NCBI RefSeq assembly: GCF_013128195.2
Contig: NZ_CP053452.2
Coordinates: 6,758,001 to 6,822,000, forward strand
DNA: 64,000 nucleotides
Reading direction: 5' to 3'
Origin: Frigoriglobus tundricola
GTDB lineage: Bacteria > Planctomycetota > Planctomycetia > Gemmatales > Gemmataceae
Shown here: positions 9,054-17,346 of the stretch, piece after piece
Numbering within the stretch: position 1 is the first letter of the stretch
Layout of the letters: every line of letters starts with the position of its first letter
Notes under the pieces: generated by a model
The model's database searches: none
What the model saw: the letters and a program-made list of their open reading frames with translations, nothing else
Told to the model about the DNA's origin: nothing
Translations under genes and position numbers: made by a program

Positions 9054-10169
9054 TCAGTGCCCGTTGTGCTTCATTTCGGTCGCGGGCATTGAGGCGATGA
9101 GCGCGATGGTGTAAGCTGCGGCAATAGCAGCCGCGTAGGCTTGCCAGGCGTCGTCTTTGCTCATGTCGCAGTAGTCGCAGATCCCGCGAACGACGAGATA
9201 TCCGTTGTCCGCGTGCCAGGTCGCGTCTGCTATCCCCGACCCTTCCATCTCGACCGCCTTGACACCGTGCGCGTCGCGCAAGCGGTCCCGCCGAACCGGG
9301 TCTTTGAGGAGAATGTTTGCGGCTGCAATCGGCCCCTGAAAGATCAGGGGCCGCCCCGGCTTGCGACGGGTGTCGTCCGGGTGCGTGATGACTTCTTGCC
9401 GGTTCGTGGAGTGATGCAGGACGTCCGTTTCAGCCGAAGGCCGGGCGATGTTCAGTGATTGACACGCACGATCGATGTGTTCGTGCCACGGTTCCACACC
9501 CCGTAGCGCTCGCGCCTCAAGATATCGAACGGCTTCGAGCAGTTTCGCCGCCGGGGGGCGCGGAGCCGCCCGCACCGTATCGACAACGATCTTGCCCTTA
9601 CGCCCACTCTTGAGGTTGTCATACTGGACAACACCGTTACGGTTCGATACGACGATGTCGCCTAAACGCACGTGGTCTTCAAGCTTCGCTGGGTGCGGGA
9701 TGCCGCCGGCGATCCCAGTCATGATGATGGCCTCGACGGTGGGAAAGTGTTCCAGTAGAAGTGCGGCGCGGATTGCGGCAATGTTGTTACCCATATCGGC
9801 CATCAGAGCAAGGACGACCTTGTGGGAGCCGCCGCTGGTTGCCGACAGGTTCGCCCGCGTATAGCGCCGGCCCGCGCCACAGCCCGGTATCGCAATGTCC
9901 TCTACGGCGTCGAGCAGGCACTCGACCGCGGCGAACTCCTTTGGCAGCGCCGTGATGATTGCGATCATTGGTGCGCCTTCGTCACGAGCGTGCCGGATGG
10001 TGAACACCCTCAACGCCAGCATTTCGCCTTGAGAACCGAACTTCGCCCGCCACCGCAAGTGAAACTGCCGCAACAGCACCGTGTCCGATGTGCCTTGAGC
10101 GGATTCCAAAGCGAACGCGTCGAGTTCCTCCAGGATCTGTGCGAAGAGGGCCTGTTCAGATGGCGACAC
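9054..10169 (-). CDS. Nucleoside phosphorylase/nucleosidase-type effector protein
   Basis: 371 residues. Residues 68 to the end form a phosphorylase-superfamily (PNP/UDP/MTAN) fold. It opens with Met-Ile-Ala-Ile-Ile-Thr-Ala-Leu-Pro-Lys, has a Gly-Ile-Ala-Gly-Gly nucleobase loop, then Ala-Val-Glu-Met-Glu-Gly (ribose-binding Met-Glu) and Val-Arg-Gly-Ile-Cys-Asp-Tyr with a catalytic-type Asp. The C-terminal block (Ile-Cys-Asp-Tyr-Cys-Asp ... Trp-Gln-Ala-Tyr-Ala-Ala) is the version found fused to NLR-type and Detocs immune proteins, where it cleaves ATP. The first 67 residues are a separate small helical region, perhaps an adaptor. The GTG start at 10169 overlaps the previous gene by 14 bp. It is the third gene of a three-gene operon, probably the toxic effector. 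Confidence 0.8.
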   Translation of the reverse strand: MSPSEQALFAQILEELDAFALESAQGTSDTVLLRQFHLRWRAKFGSQGEMLALRVFTIRHARDEGAPMIAIITALPKEFAAVECLLDAVEDIAIPGCGAGRRYTRANLSATSGGSHKVVLALMADMGNNIAAIRAALLLEHFPTVEAIIMTGIAGGIPHPAKLEDHVRLGDIVVSNRNGVVQYDNLKSGRKGKIVVDTVRAAPRPPAAKLLEAVRYLEARALRGVEPWHEHIDRACQSLNIARPSAETDVLHHSTNRQEVITHPDDTRRKPGRPLIFQGPIAAANILLKDPVRRDRLRDAHGVKAVEMEGSGIADATWHADNGYLVVRGICDYCDMSKDDAWQAYAAAIAAAYTIALIASMPATEMKHNGH

Positions 10170-10527
10170 GCTTCGGCTCCAAGAGGAAGCCGTGGATGAT
10201 TTCGCCATCCTCCAGTGCGAAGGCGAATTGGTCGTCACGTGAGAGGAGCTTGTCGGGAATCTCGGTCGGGTTGTCGTAGTTTTCCGGCAAGAGGTCACGG
10301 TGCGGATCGCGAACGCGAAACACTTCCCGCAACTGGTCGTGAAACACGAGCGCGTCGAGAGCGAGAGCGAGCTGATCCGAAGGGACGGCCGGAAGTTCGC
10401 GGGCCAACCGTTTGAGCTCGATGAATTTCACGCCGACACACCGGACGATCCAAGCCTGGATCGACCGAATGGCGGCAGCGAGCTCCGCGTGCTGCTCAGC
10501 GATAGGCTCGAAATTGATCTGTGACAT
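10156..10527 (-). CDS. Hypothetical protein, middle gene of the nucleosidase operon
   Basis: 123 residues, not recognised. The N-terminal half is helical and includes a Cys-Val-Gly-Val-Lys-Phe segment. The C-terminal half is acidic and beta-like, with Phe-Arg-Val-Arg-Asp-Pro followed by Asn-Pro-Thr-Glu-Ile-Pro-Asp. No membrane segment or signal peptide is visible. It overlaps the upstream gene by 32 bp and the downstream effector gene by 14 bp, so the three are almost certainly translated together. An adaptor or regulator linking the 356-residue protein to the nucleosidase is the simplest guess. Confidence 0.7.
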   Translation of the reverse strand: MSQINFEPIAEQHAELAAAIRSIQAWIVRCVGVKFIELKRLARELPAVPSDQLALALDALVFHDQLREVFRVRDPHRDLLPENYDNPTEIPDKLLSRDDQFAFALEDGEIIHGFLLEPKRVAI

Positions 10528-11566
10528 AATCTACCGCCTGCGAGCTTGCTTCGGACCGGATCACGATCTCATTCGGTCGGGCAGCCCCAACAATGACCTG
10601 CAAATCCTGCTCCAAGATCCCGCTCGACTGGTCCGCAAGGAAATTAACCGTATTCGCCTGGCAATCACCGCCTTCGTTGATTAGCCCCACAATTGACCGC
10701 ACCGCCACATCATCGGCACTGAGGGTCTCTTCGTCGGTCGGTCGGTGGAACTCCGCACGAGTTCCCATCGCGGTTCGGAGGTTGGTGCGGCTGGTCCGGA
10801 ACGTGGTTGCGCCGTTAGCCTCCGCACGCATCATGTTATTCCGAACCGGGGTCAAATCCCATCCGGTCAGGTCGGACTGTTTAACGGCTTTCGCGATCCT
10901 GGTCCAGATCGCCTCTTCCCGTAGCGCGATCGTAGTTCGTGAAACCACCCCACGCCGCGACACGCGCAGTTCCAGTACGTCGGGATGGTTCCATCGAGCA
11001 AGGACGATCGACCGGTAAGGCACTTCTTTCGTGACAGCAAATTTCCAGGTCGGGTCCACCCGTGTACCCGTTTGCCCTTCGATCCATTTGCGGACTTGGT
11101 CTTCGGGTACGTCTTCGTGACGAACCTCGCGGTCGTAAAACTTGGCGACCCAGTCGTGCGGTTTTCCAGCTAGTCCGATACGGAAATCGGCCCAGGTGAA
11201 CGCGGTCGATGGGATGAGAGTGAGTTTCGGGAACTGGTGCTGATCACGCCAATTTTTAGTCTCGAAGATCGCCTCGGCAACGGCCTCTCCGTCCGCGATA
11301 AGTTTCCCTTTCCCCTTCAAAGGAGAGTAGTACATCACGTGCTGGTTCCCATTCTCCTCGGCATCTTGCAGAGCTGCAAGCAGACGTTCCTGAGTGATGA
11401 ACTGACCGGTCAGGGCTTTGCGAAGTTCGTGCAGGACATCTTCTGCCCGGCGCGGAACTCGGACCTCGGTGGCCCCTTCTTGGCGAATGGTACGAAGCAG
11501 CCTTTGCAGTTCGGTGAGAGTAGCTTCTTCATCCAACAACTTGAAAATCGACTCGCTACTGGACAT
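10496..11566 (-). CDS. Hypothetical protein, first gene of the nucleosidase operon (candidate sensor)
   Basis: 356 residues, not recognised. It begins with two helical stretches (about 1-75). A mixed alpha/beta middle follows, with many aromatics (Phe-Thr-Trp-Ala-Asp-Phe, His-Asp-Trp-Val-Ala-Lys-Phe-Tyr). Further on are a basic Val-Ser-Arg-Arg-Gly-Val segment and a C-terminal beta-rich region. There is no signal peptide or membrane helix, so it should be cytoplasmic. As the largest upstream gene in a tightly overlapping operon with a nucleosidase effector, it is the likely sensing or control component; this is inferred from context only. The base composition is lower in GC than in the phage structural genes. 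Confidence 0.7.
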   Translation of the reverse strand: MSSSESIFKLLDEEATLTELQRLLRTIRQEGATEVRVPRRAEDVLHELRKALTGQFITQERLLAALQDAEENGNQHVMYYSPLKGKGKLIADGEAVAEAIFETKNWRDQHQFPKLTLIPSTAFTWADFRIGLAGKPHDWVAKFYDREVRHEDVPEDQVRKWIEGQTGTRVDPTWKFAVTKEVPYRSIVLARWNHPDVLELRVSRRGVVSRTTIALREEAIWTRIAKAVKQSDLTGWDLTPVRNNMMRAEANGATTFRTSRTNLRTAMGTRAEFHRPTDEETLSADDVAVRSIVGLINEGGDCQANTVNFLADQSSGILEQDLQVIVGAARPNEIVIRSEASSQAVDYVTDQFRAYR

Positions 11567-11865
11567 ATTAGCACTAATGCTCCAAAACGGTAGCCGCGTT
11601 GCATTGAAGTATCAATTTCGCTGCGATTATGCTTGAGGGTGAGGCACATCGCTAGAAAATAGTCCGGAGGTTTCGGCATGGTATTCGAAGATCTCCTGCA
11701 CCATCGAAAAAGTCACCCTGTCTGACACGCCCCGTCCGCCATTCGCTTCGGCCACCTGGTCGGGGTGTCTGTATTTCGCATGAGTGCGCGTTCCCGTCTC
11801 CACCCGCACTTGCCATCAGCCGGGGAGCACCGGTCCACAACCACCGCCCGCTCCCCCGGATCGCG
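11567..11865. other. Divergent intergenic region upstream of the nucleosidase operon
   Basis: About 300 bp without a supportable gene. It is the least GC-rich stretch nearby and must contain the promoter of the minus-strand operon, though I cannot assign a precise promoter. A partial copy of the phage upstream motif (TTGCCATCAGCCGGGG) lies at 11810-11828, before the acetyltransferase gene. Confidence 0.5.
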
Positions 11866-12411
11866 ATGACCCGCTCCCTTGCGCCGACCCTGCGCGCCGC
11901 CGAACCGGCCGACTGGGCGTTCCTCGACCACCTTCAGCGCCGCTACCACCACGCCATCGGCTACCTGTCGCGGGCGGCGCTCGCCGAAGCCATCGACCGC
12001 CGCCGCGTGCTCCTCGCACTCGAGAACGGCGAGCCCGCCGGGTACGTCTACGGCAAGGCCCACTACCAGCGCCGCGCCGACGTCGCCATCATCTTCCAGG
12101 CCGCCGTCAGCTACGACGCCCGCCGCCGGCTCCTGGGCACCGCCCTCGTGGACGCCTTCGCCCGGAGCCTCGCCCCGAGCGTCAACCAGATGTGCCTGTG
12201 GTGCGCCACCGACCTGGACGCCAGCCTGTTCTGGTCGGCGCTGGGGTTCCGGGCCGTCGCGTCACGAGACGGTGCGCGGCGCAGCCGCCGCACGCACGCG
12301 CTCTGGTGCCGGCACGTCCACGACGCCCAGGGGCCGTTCTGGATTCCCGAATCGACACGCGGCGGGGTGATGCGCGAAGTGCGAAGCGTGCAGCCGATGC
12401 CGACGGGATGA
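11866..12411 (+). CDS. GNAT-family N-acetyltransferase
   Basis: 181 residues with the layout of a GCN5-related acetyltransferase. Residues 8-25 form the first strand and helix (Leu-Arg-Ala-Ala-Glu-Pro-Ala-Asp). A central sheet contains Leu-Leu-Ala-Leu-Glu-Asn-Gly and Ala-Gly-Tyr-Val-Tyr-Gly. The acetyl-CoA-binding region is near Arg-Arg-Leu-Leu-Gly-Thr-Ala-Leu, and the late strand is Phe-Trp-Ser-Ala-Leu-Gly-Phe, typical of the family end. The acceptor substrate is unknown. It is an orphan gene between the accessory operon and the head genes, so it may act on a phage or host protein. The start ATG at 11866 is the first that keeps the whole fold. Confidence 0.75.
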   Translation: MTRSLAPTLRAAEPADWAFLDHLQRRYHHAIGYLSRAALAEAIDRRRVLLALENGEPAGYVYGKAHYQRRADVAIIFQAAVSYDARRRLLGTALVDAFARSLAPSVNQMCLWCATDLDASLFWSALGFRAVASRDGARRSRRTHALWCRHVHDAQGPFWIPESTRGGVMREVRSVQPMPTG

Positions 12412-12547
12412 GGGATCGGCGGCGGGTCCCGGCCGTTGGTTCGAACCCGGTCGGCCGCTTACAGAACTCGTCCTCAATCACACCGGCCACGACGTTACGC
12501 ATTGAGACCGTCGAAGACCGCGAACATCCGTTCGTTCACCCCGGTTA

Positions 12548-12796
12548 TCAGTAGCGTCGCGTCCTGGCCGTGAGAAGGACCACACCGCTGACAATCATGC
12601 TGAGTAGGGCGCAACTAGACAGAAAAAAGAACTGTAGGTACGCGAAAAAAATGAATGGTAAGAGGACGAGTAGTATGCAGCACCCCCCGGCGACGGGAAT
12701 CGCGTCCTCGTATCGGGTGGATGCCACGTGGCGATCGCGTTGCGAAGGTGGCGGGTCGGGTGCGCCGGGGAACTGCGGGAGTGATCGGAAATCCAT
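12548..12796 (-). CDS. Small two-helix membrane protein
   Basis: 82 residues. After a polar N-terminus of about 32 residues come two hydrophobic helices (about 33-53 and 58-76) rich in Phe, Leu and Ile. The second ends just before a basic tail. A GGAGAA ribosome site precedes the ATG at 12796. The coding region is more AT-rich than its surroundings because of the Phe/Leu codons. The function is unknown. It lies among prophage genes but on the opposite strand, like other morons here. Confidence 0.6.
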   Translation of the reverse strand: MDFRSLPQFPGAPDPPPSQRDRHVASTRYEDAIPVAGGCCILLVLLPFIFFAYLQFFFLSSCALLSMIVSGVVLLTARTRRY

Positions 12797-12887
12797 TGCG
12801 GTTCTCCGTTCGGTTCCCTCACAACCGTGATCGGGGCACGCGCTTAACCGTGTGGTTCCCGGTTCGCAATGGGGTTGGCACGCGCCC

Positions 12888-13439
12888 TCACTTCCGCGCT
12901 TCGCACGCCTTGATGAACGCCGCCATGCGCGGCTCCGTCTCGCCGATTGCTTTGAGCTGCTCGTAGGTGATGCCCGCGTTGAACGCCTGCGGCTCCGGGG
13001 CGGCGTCGGAATCGAACTGGCTCAGCTCCACCGCCAGTTGGTCGATCACGACCTTTCCGCCGCGGACGTCCACGAGGACCAGCCCGCCGTCCTCGAGCCG
13101 GAGCGTCTGTTCGCCGATCACCACCTTCCCGCGCGCCCCGTCGCGGGTGTCACTGGCCCAATCGATATCGCGGCCGTCCGCGCACCGGATGCGCCCGGAC
13201 CCGTGCAGGTGCCCCATCCCTTGCGGCACCCCGGACGCGCGCATGAACTCCCCGCCGGCCACCAGGATCACGAGGTACTCGCGGTCGTTCCGCCGCTGCT
13301 CCGCGCACCGGAGGTGGAACAGGCCGTTTTCCGTGTAGAAGCTGGTGCTCCGGGTCTCGCTCCCCCACGAGGCCAGTTCGGTCGGCCGGGCGAAGCACCC
13401 GGCGCAGGCCAGCACGGCACCCACAACGAGCTTCTTCAT
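12888..13439 (-). CDS. Secreted hypothetical lipoprotein
   Basis: 183 residues. The N-terminus is Met-Lys-Lys followed by a short hydrophobic core and a Cys-Ala-Gly-Cys motif, consistent with a lipoprotein signal. A beta-rich region of about 120 residues follows. The protein ends in a helix containing Ile-Gly-Glu-Thr-Glu-Pro-Arg-Met. GGGGAG lies upstream of the ATG at 13439, which is preferred to an in-frame GTG two codons earlier. No family is recognised. It is a minus-strand insertion ahead of the head-protease gene and may alter the surface of the lysogen. Confidence 0.6.
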   Translation of the reverse strand: MKKLVVGAVLACAGCFARPTELASWGSETRSTSFYTENGLFHLRCAEQRRNDREYLVILVAGGEFMRASGVPQGMGHLHGSGRIRCADGRDIDWASDTRDGARGKVVIGEQTLRLEDGGLVLVDVRGGKVVIDQLAVELSQFDSDAAPEPQAFNAGITYEQLKAIGETEPRMAAFIKACEARK

Positions 13440-13561
13440 GCGCACTCCCCCGTGACCGCGCTATGCCGGCTGCGGCGGCTGCCGTCAAGGGCGTTTGGGG
13501 AGCCGCGGTCCGGTCGCCCCCCCGAATCCCGCTCGCGCCCCGGCCCTGCCATTGGCCGGAC

Positions 13562-14731
13562 ATGCCAGCGAAGCTCATCACCGAACGCGTGGCCGCCCCC
13601 TTTGCCGGGGCGGGCGTTAACCGGGACGCCGGGACCATCTCCGGCGTCCTCTTGTGCGGCACCGTCTCCTCCAACGGCCGCGACTACCCCGTGGCCGTGT
13701 TCCGCCGCGACTACGCCCGGTACGAGGGGCGGCCCGTCAACTGTGACCACGGCCGCGACGCCACCGTGGACCGCCGGTTCGGCTGGTTCACCAGCGTGCG
13801 CCCCGGCTCCGACGGGCGGCCCCGCGGCACCCTCCACTGCCTCAAGTCGCACCCCATGTACGAGCGCGTCATGGAGGCCGCCGAGCGCAACCCGGCCCTG
13901 TTCGGCTTCAGCCACGTTGCCATGTGCCAGACAAGGCTCGCGAACGGGCGCGAGGTGGTCGAATCGATCGACGCGGTCGAGAGCATCGATCTCGTGGCCG
14001 AGCCCGCCACCACCAAAGGGCTCTTTGAGGGGAAGGGGATGTCACTAACCGTCCGGCGACTCTGTGAGGCTCTCGTCCGCCACCCGTGGACCCGGTCCGC
14101 CCAGGTCCGGCCGCTGAAGCGCTTGGGCGAAATGGACGGCATGGACACCGCGCCCAGCGGCGTCGCCGCCCCGCCCCCCGACGACGCCGACCCGAGCGCG
14201 TCCGTCAAGAGCGCGTTCTGCTCCGCCATCATGGCCGTGGTCACCCGCGCCCTCGACGGCGACGAGGACCCCAAGGAGGCGCTCCGCAAGATCAAGGAAA
14301 TGATCGCCAGCCACGATCGCATGAAGTCCGACCCGGACGAAGCCGACGACGACGAAACCGCGGACGCGGACACCGATACCGATTCCGACTACGAAGCCGG
14401 TTCCGGCGACGACACGGCCCCGCCCGGTGCGGAGGGCCGGCGCGTGCTCGGCCCCGCCCTCCGGGAGGCCCGGACCATCTGCGAGTCCATCGGCTTCGCC
14501 CGCGCCGCCCTGGACGACCTGATCCTCGTCGCCGCGGTCCCCCGCGCCTCACGCGAGTCGCTCGCCCGGCGGCTCAAAGAAGCGTCCGCCCCCGAGCGGC
14601 CCACCAGCGCGGGCCGGGGCCGGCTGAGCGAGGACGTTCTGGCCACGACCCACCGCGGGGCCAGGCCGGACGCCCCGCCCGTGACCGACCCCAAGGCGTT
14701 CGCCCGGTTGGTCGAATCGTCCAACAACTAG
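13562..14731 (+). CDS. Prohead (HK97-type) maturation protease with C-terminal extension
   Basis: 389 residues. The first 160 match the prohead protease fold (peptidase U35/HK97 gp4 class). This enzyme cleaves capsid precursors during head maturation. Visible landmarks are the N-terminal Gly-Val-Leu-Leu-Cys-Gly strand, a conserved Asn-Cys-Asp-His segment containing the candidate catalytic His, and a Phe-Gly-Phe-Ser-His-Val block with the candidate Ser. A long acidic Asp/Glu-rich linker and a helical C-terminal domain follow, plausibly a fused scaffold. The start at 13562 sits in the phage upstream motif (CTGCCATTGGCCGGACATG). It is followed by the decoration and capsid genes, the expected order. 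Confidence 0.8.
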   Translation: MPAKLITERVAAPFAGAGVNRDAGTISGVLLCGTVSSNGRDYPVAVFRRDYARYEGRPVNCDHGRDATVDRRFGWFTSVRPGSDGRPRGTLHCLKSHPMYERVMEAAERNPALFGFSHVAMCQTRLANGREVVESIDAVESIDLVAEPATTKGLFEGKGMSLTVRRLCEALVRHPWTRSAQVRPLKRLGEMDGMDTAPSGVAAPPPDDADPSASVKSAFCSAIMAVVTRALDGDEDPKEALRKIKEMIASHDRMKSDPDEADDDETADADTDTDSDYEAGSGDDTAPPGAEGRRVLGPALREARTICESIGFARAALDDLILVAAVPRASRESLARRLKEASAPERPTSAGRGRLSEDVLATTHRGARPDAPPVTDPKAFARLVESSNN

Positions 14732-14824
14732 AAGTGGACCGTGAGCAGTGGACAGTGGGCAGAAGTGCAACCGATCGCGACTGAAAACGGAACGCGGAAA
14801 ACTGAAAACTAACGAGGGCTGCCC

Positions 14825-15598
14825 GTGCGAATTGCTCAACTTCCCTTCGAGCTGCGGCAGAAGCGCGACGTCGTGCTCTTCGACGACTTCGCGCGCGGCT
14901 TCGACACCACGTACTGCTGGGGCACGGTGCTCTCCGGCTCCGGCACGGCGGCAGCGGCGGGCGGCATCGTGAGCCTCACGGACGTGAGCACGACGGCCAA
15001 CGACGAGCTGTACGTGTACTCCCGGCAGGCCCTGTTCCAGCCCGGGAACCAGGGCGCCGTCGTCCAGAACCTGTACATGGAGGCCACCGTCCAGTGGGTG
15101 GAGGCCAACACCAACCAGCTCAACCTGTTCTTCGGCATCATGTCGAACGTGGCCACCGGGGCGCTCGTCACCGCGAACGGCGGGCTGCGGGCCACCGGCA
15201 CCGCGATCGGGCTCCGCAAACAGGGCGGCGGCACCAACTGGATCGCCCACGCCCAGAACCCGAGCGGCGTGTCCAGCGCGCTGGACGACCTCAGCGCGAC
15301 CCCGGCCGGCAACAGCACCAGCTACACCACGCTGGGCATCAACGTCTTCGTCCAGGGCTCGCTCACCGGGGCCGCGCTGGGGAGCTGGGCCGAGATCAGC
15401 TACACCGTGGACGGCGTCCTGTTGCGGTACAACAGCAACCCGCAGCAGGTCATCAAGCACCAGATCGACCTGACCGGCCTGCCGAACGCCCAGCTCTGCC
15501 TCCTGGCCCGAACGGGCACCACCGCGACGAGCGCCGAAGTGGTGAACATCGACTACCTGCACGCCAACATCGTCCGCGCCTACCAGCCGGCCGAATGA
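14825..15598 (+). CDS. Putative head decoration/minor structural protein
   Basis: 257 residues with a GTG start. The protein is rich in Gly, Ala, Thr, Asn and beta-branched residues. Motifs such as Phe-Asp-Asp-Phe near the start and alternating hydrophobic strands suggest a concanavalin-like jelly roll. No catalytic residues are obvious. Its place between the protease and the capsid gene is where decoration or stabilising head proteins usually sit. Low-complexity AGTGGGC-type repeats flank it on both sides (14735-14810 and 15597-15795). Confidence 0.6.
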   Translation: MRIAQLPFELRQKRDVVLFDDFARGFDTTYCWGTVLSGSGTAAAAGGIVSLTDVSTTANDELYVYSRQALFQPGNQGAVVQNLYMEATVQWVEANTNQLNLFFGIMSNVATGALVTANGGLRATGTAIGLRKQGGGTNWIAHAQNPSGVSSALDDLSATPAGNSTSYTTLGINVFVQGSLTGAALGSWAEISYTVDGVLLRYNSNPQQVIKHQIDLTGLPNAQLCLLARTGTTATSAEVVNIDYLHANIVRAYQPAE

Positions 15599-15795
15599 GT
15601 GGGCAGTTACAAGTGGGCAGTGGGCAGTGGAGAGTGACAAAGAGTAAGAGTGAAAAGTGAAGAAGAGAAGCGCTGCCATGCCAGCAAACCACGATGGCAT
15701 GATGTTTCTTACTGCCCACTGTCCACTACGCACTGCACACTGTTCCGCCACTGCACACCGCACACTTGACTCTGCACACTTGAAACTGCGAACGG
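15597..15795. repeat. Degenerate heptamer repeats, inverted halves
   Basis: The left part is built of AGTGGGC/AGTGGAG/AGTGACA-like heptamers. The right part (15710-15795) has the reverse-complement flavour (ACTGCCC, ACTGTCC, ACTGCAC). A related direct run lies at 14735-14810. No gene is visible. The ribosome site and GTG start of the capsid gene follow immediately. Confidence 0.7.
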
Positions 15796-16181
15796 AGCGA
15801 GCCAGTGGGAATCGACTTTAAGAAACTGGTGACCGAGGCGCGGCGGTACCCGGACGAGGTGCTGGGCCGGGTGTCGGACCAGCGTTCGCTCAAAGAGGGC
15901 CACGCCGTCCGAACTGGCGGCGTGATCAGCCAGGCCCTCAAAGAGCGGTCCATGCGGTCCGACGACCTGGACCTCGGGGCGCTGTTCCGGGCCTGTTACG
16001 GCGAGCACAACTTCTTCCGCTGCCGCGACGACATGGAGGGCGGAACGCAGCTCGCCCGGGAACTCATGCAGCGCGCCCGCACGGACGAGCGGCGCGTACA
16101 GGAAGCCGGCGGCGCCGGGACGAGTGACGCGTTCCTGAACATCACCCAGCAGTTCGCGTACTCCAAGATCCTCGACGCCTA

Positions 16182-17346
16182 TTACCTCGGCAAGGAAGTT
16201 GCTCAAGGTGTAACATAAAAGGGGCCTCGTAGTGGCCCCGATCGGTCTCACCATCGTCCGCTGAGCGGCTGCGTCATGGCGATCACATTGCCGGATTCTC
16301 GTGGGCTGTCCGACGAAGTCCTGCAGGCGTTGCGCCTGCGCGCGTTGCACGGGATCGAGTCCGGGTTCTCGCAAGCCGATGTGGCCCGGTTGCTGGGTGT
16401 CGCGGGTGAAACCGTGTCGCGCTGGTGGACGGCCTACACGGCGGGTGGGCTGCAGGCCCTGCCCCAGGAGCGCACCGGGCGACCGGTGGGAACCGGGCGC
16501 ACCCTCTCCGACGAGCAAGGGGCCCACCTGCAACTACTGCTCGACACCAAGAGCCCGTCGGATCTGGGGATCGCCGCGCCCGTGTGGAACCGTCGCGCGG
16601 TTCGCGACCTGATCCTCAACGAGTACGGGCTCCGGGTGCCGATTCGCACCGTGGGGGAATACTTGCGGCGCTGGGGCTATACGGCCAAGAAGCCGTCCCG
16701 CCACGCCCGCAAGCAAGATCCCGACGAGGTGCGTGAGTGGCTCGAGCAGACGTATCCGGCCATTGAAAAGCTGGCTCGGGCGGAACGGGCCACCATGTTC
16801 TGGTGCGATGAGACCGGGACGGCCGCCGACGCGTATCCCGGTTACGGGTACGCCCGCGAGGGCCAACGGGCGACGATCGAGGTTCCCGATCCGCACATCC
16901 GGATGAACATGGTCTCCGGGATCAGTAACACGGGCGATGTGCGGTTCCTGACGTATTCCGGCACGATGACGGCCGAGCGGTTCATCACGTTCCTGAAGCA
17001 GTTGCTGACGACCGTGCCGGGTACGATCTTCGTGATCGTGGACAACTTGCCCGCCCACGCCAAGGATGCGGTCGTCGCTTGGGTCCAACAGCATGAGGAT
17101 CGGCTCGCCGTGTTTTATCTGCCCCGGTACAGTCCCGAATTGAACCCCGACGAGTATCTCAACAACGACCTGAAGGGGCAGGTGCATGACGCCGGCTTGC
17201 CCGACACGAGCAAAACCCTGCGCTCGCGAATCCAACGCTTCATGCACAAGCTCCTGATGCTACCCAAACATGTGATGAGCTACTTCCTCCATCCAAAAGT
17301 AAACTATTGCGCATCAGGTTAATGATAAAATTATTTGCCGGGGTAA
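16182..17346 (+). mobile_element. IS630-family insertion sequence (type A, copy 1)
   Basis: 1165 bp bounded by a TA target duplication (16180-16181 and 17347-17348). Terminal inverted repeats read TTACCTCGGCAAGGAAGTTG at the left and, inverted, TTACCCCGGCAAATAATTTT at the right. It encodes one transposase. The TA duplication and a single DDE transposase are characteristic of the IS630/Tc1 group. It sits inside the capsid gene. Confidence 0.95.
16276..17322 (+). CDS. IS630-type transposase
   Basis: 348 residues. Two N-terminal helix-turn-helix regions are present (about 25-60 with Ala-Asp-Val-Ala-Arg-Leu-Leu-Gly, and about 100-140). The DDE catalytic core follows: Phe-Trp-Cys-Asp-Glu-Thr-Gly, then Val-Ile-Val-Asp-Asn-Leu-Pro-Ala-His, then Ser-Pro-Glu-Leu-Asn-Pro-Asp-Glu. 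All three acidic residues are present, so the enzyme looks intact. It is closely related to, but clearly diverged from, the transposase at 21089-22135. Confidence 0.95.
   Translation: MAITLPDSRGLSDEVLQALRLRALHGIESGFSQADVARLLGVAGETVSRWWTAYTAGGLQALPQERTGRPVGTGRTLSDEQGAHLQLLLDTKSPSDLGIAAPVWNRRAVRDLILNEYGLRVPIRTVGEYLRRWGYTAKKPSRHARKQDPDEVREWLEQTYPAIEKLARAERATMFWCDETGTAADAYPGYGYAREGQRATIEVPDPHIRMNMVSGISNTGDVRFLTYSGTMTAERFITFLKQLLTTVPGTIFVIVDNLPAHAKDAVVAWVQQHEDRLAVFYLPRYSPELNPDEYLNNDLKGQVHDAGLPDTSKTLRSRIQRFMHKLLMLPKHVMSYFLHPKVNYCASG

Noticed and set aside
12430-12465. tRNA-like GGTTCGAACCC sequence
   Set aside because: A T-arm-like loop is present, but no matching acceptor, D-arm or anticodon stem pairs around it on either strand. 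Possibly a chance match or a remnant at an old integration site.
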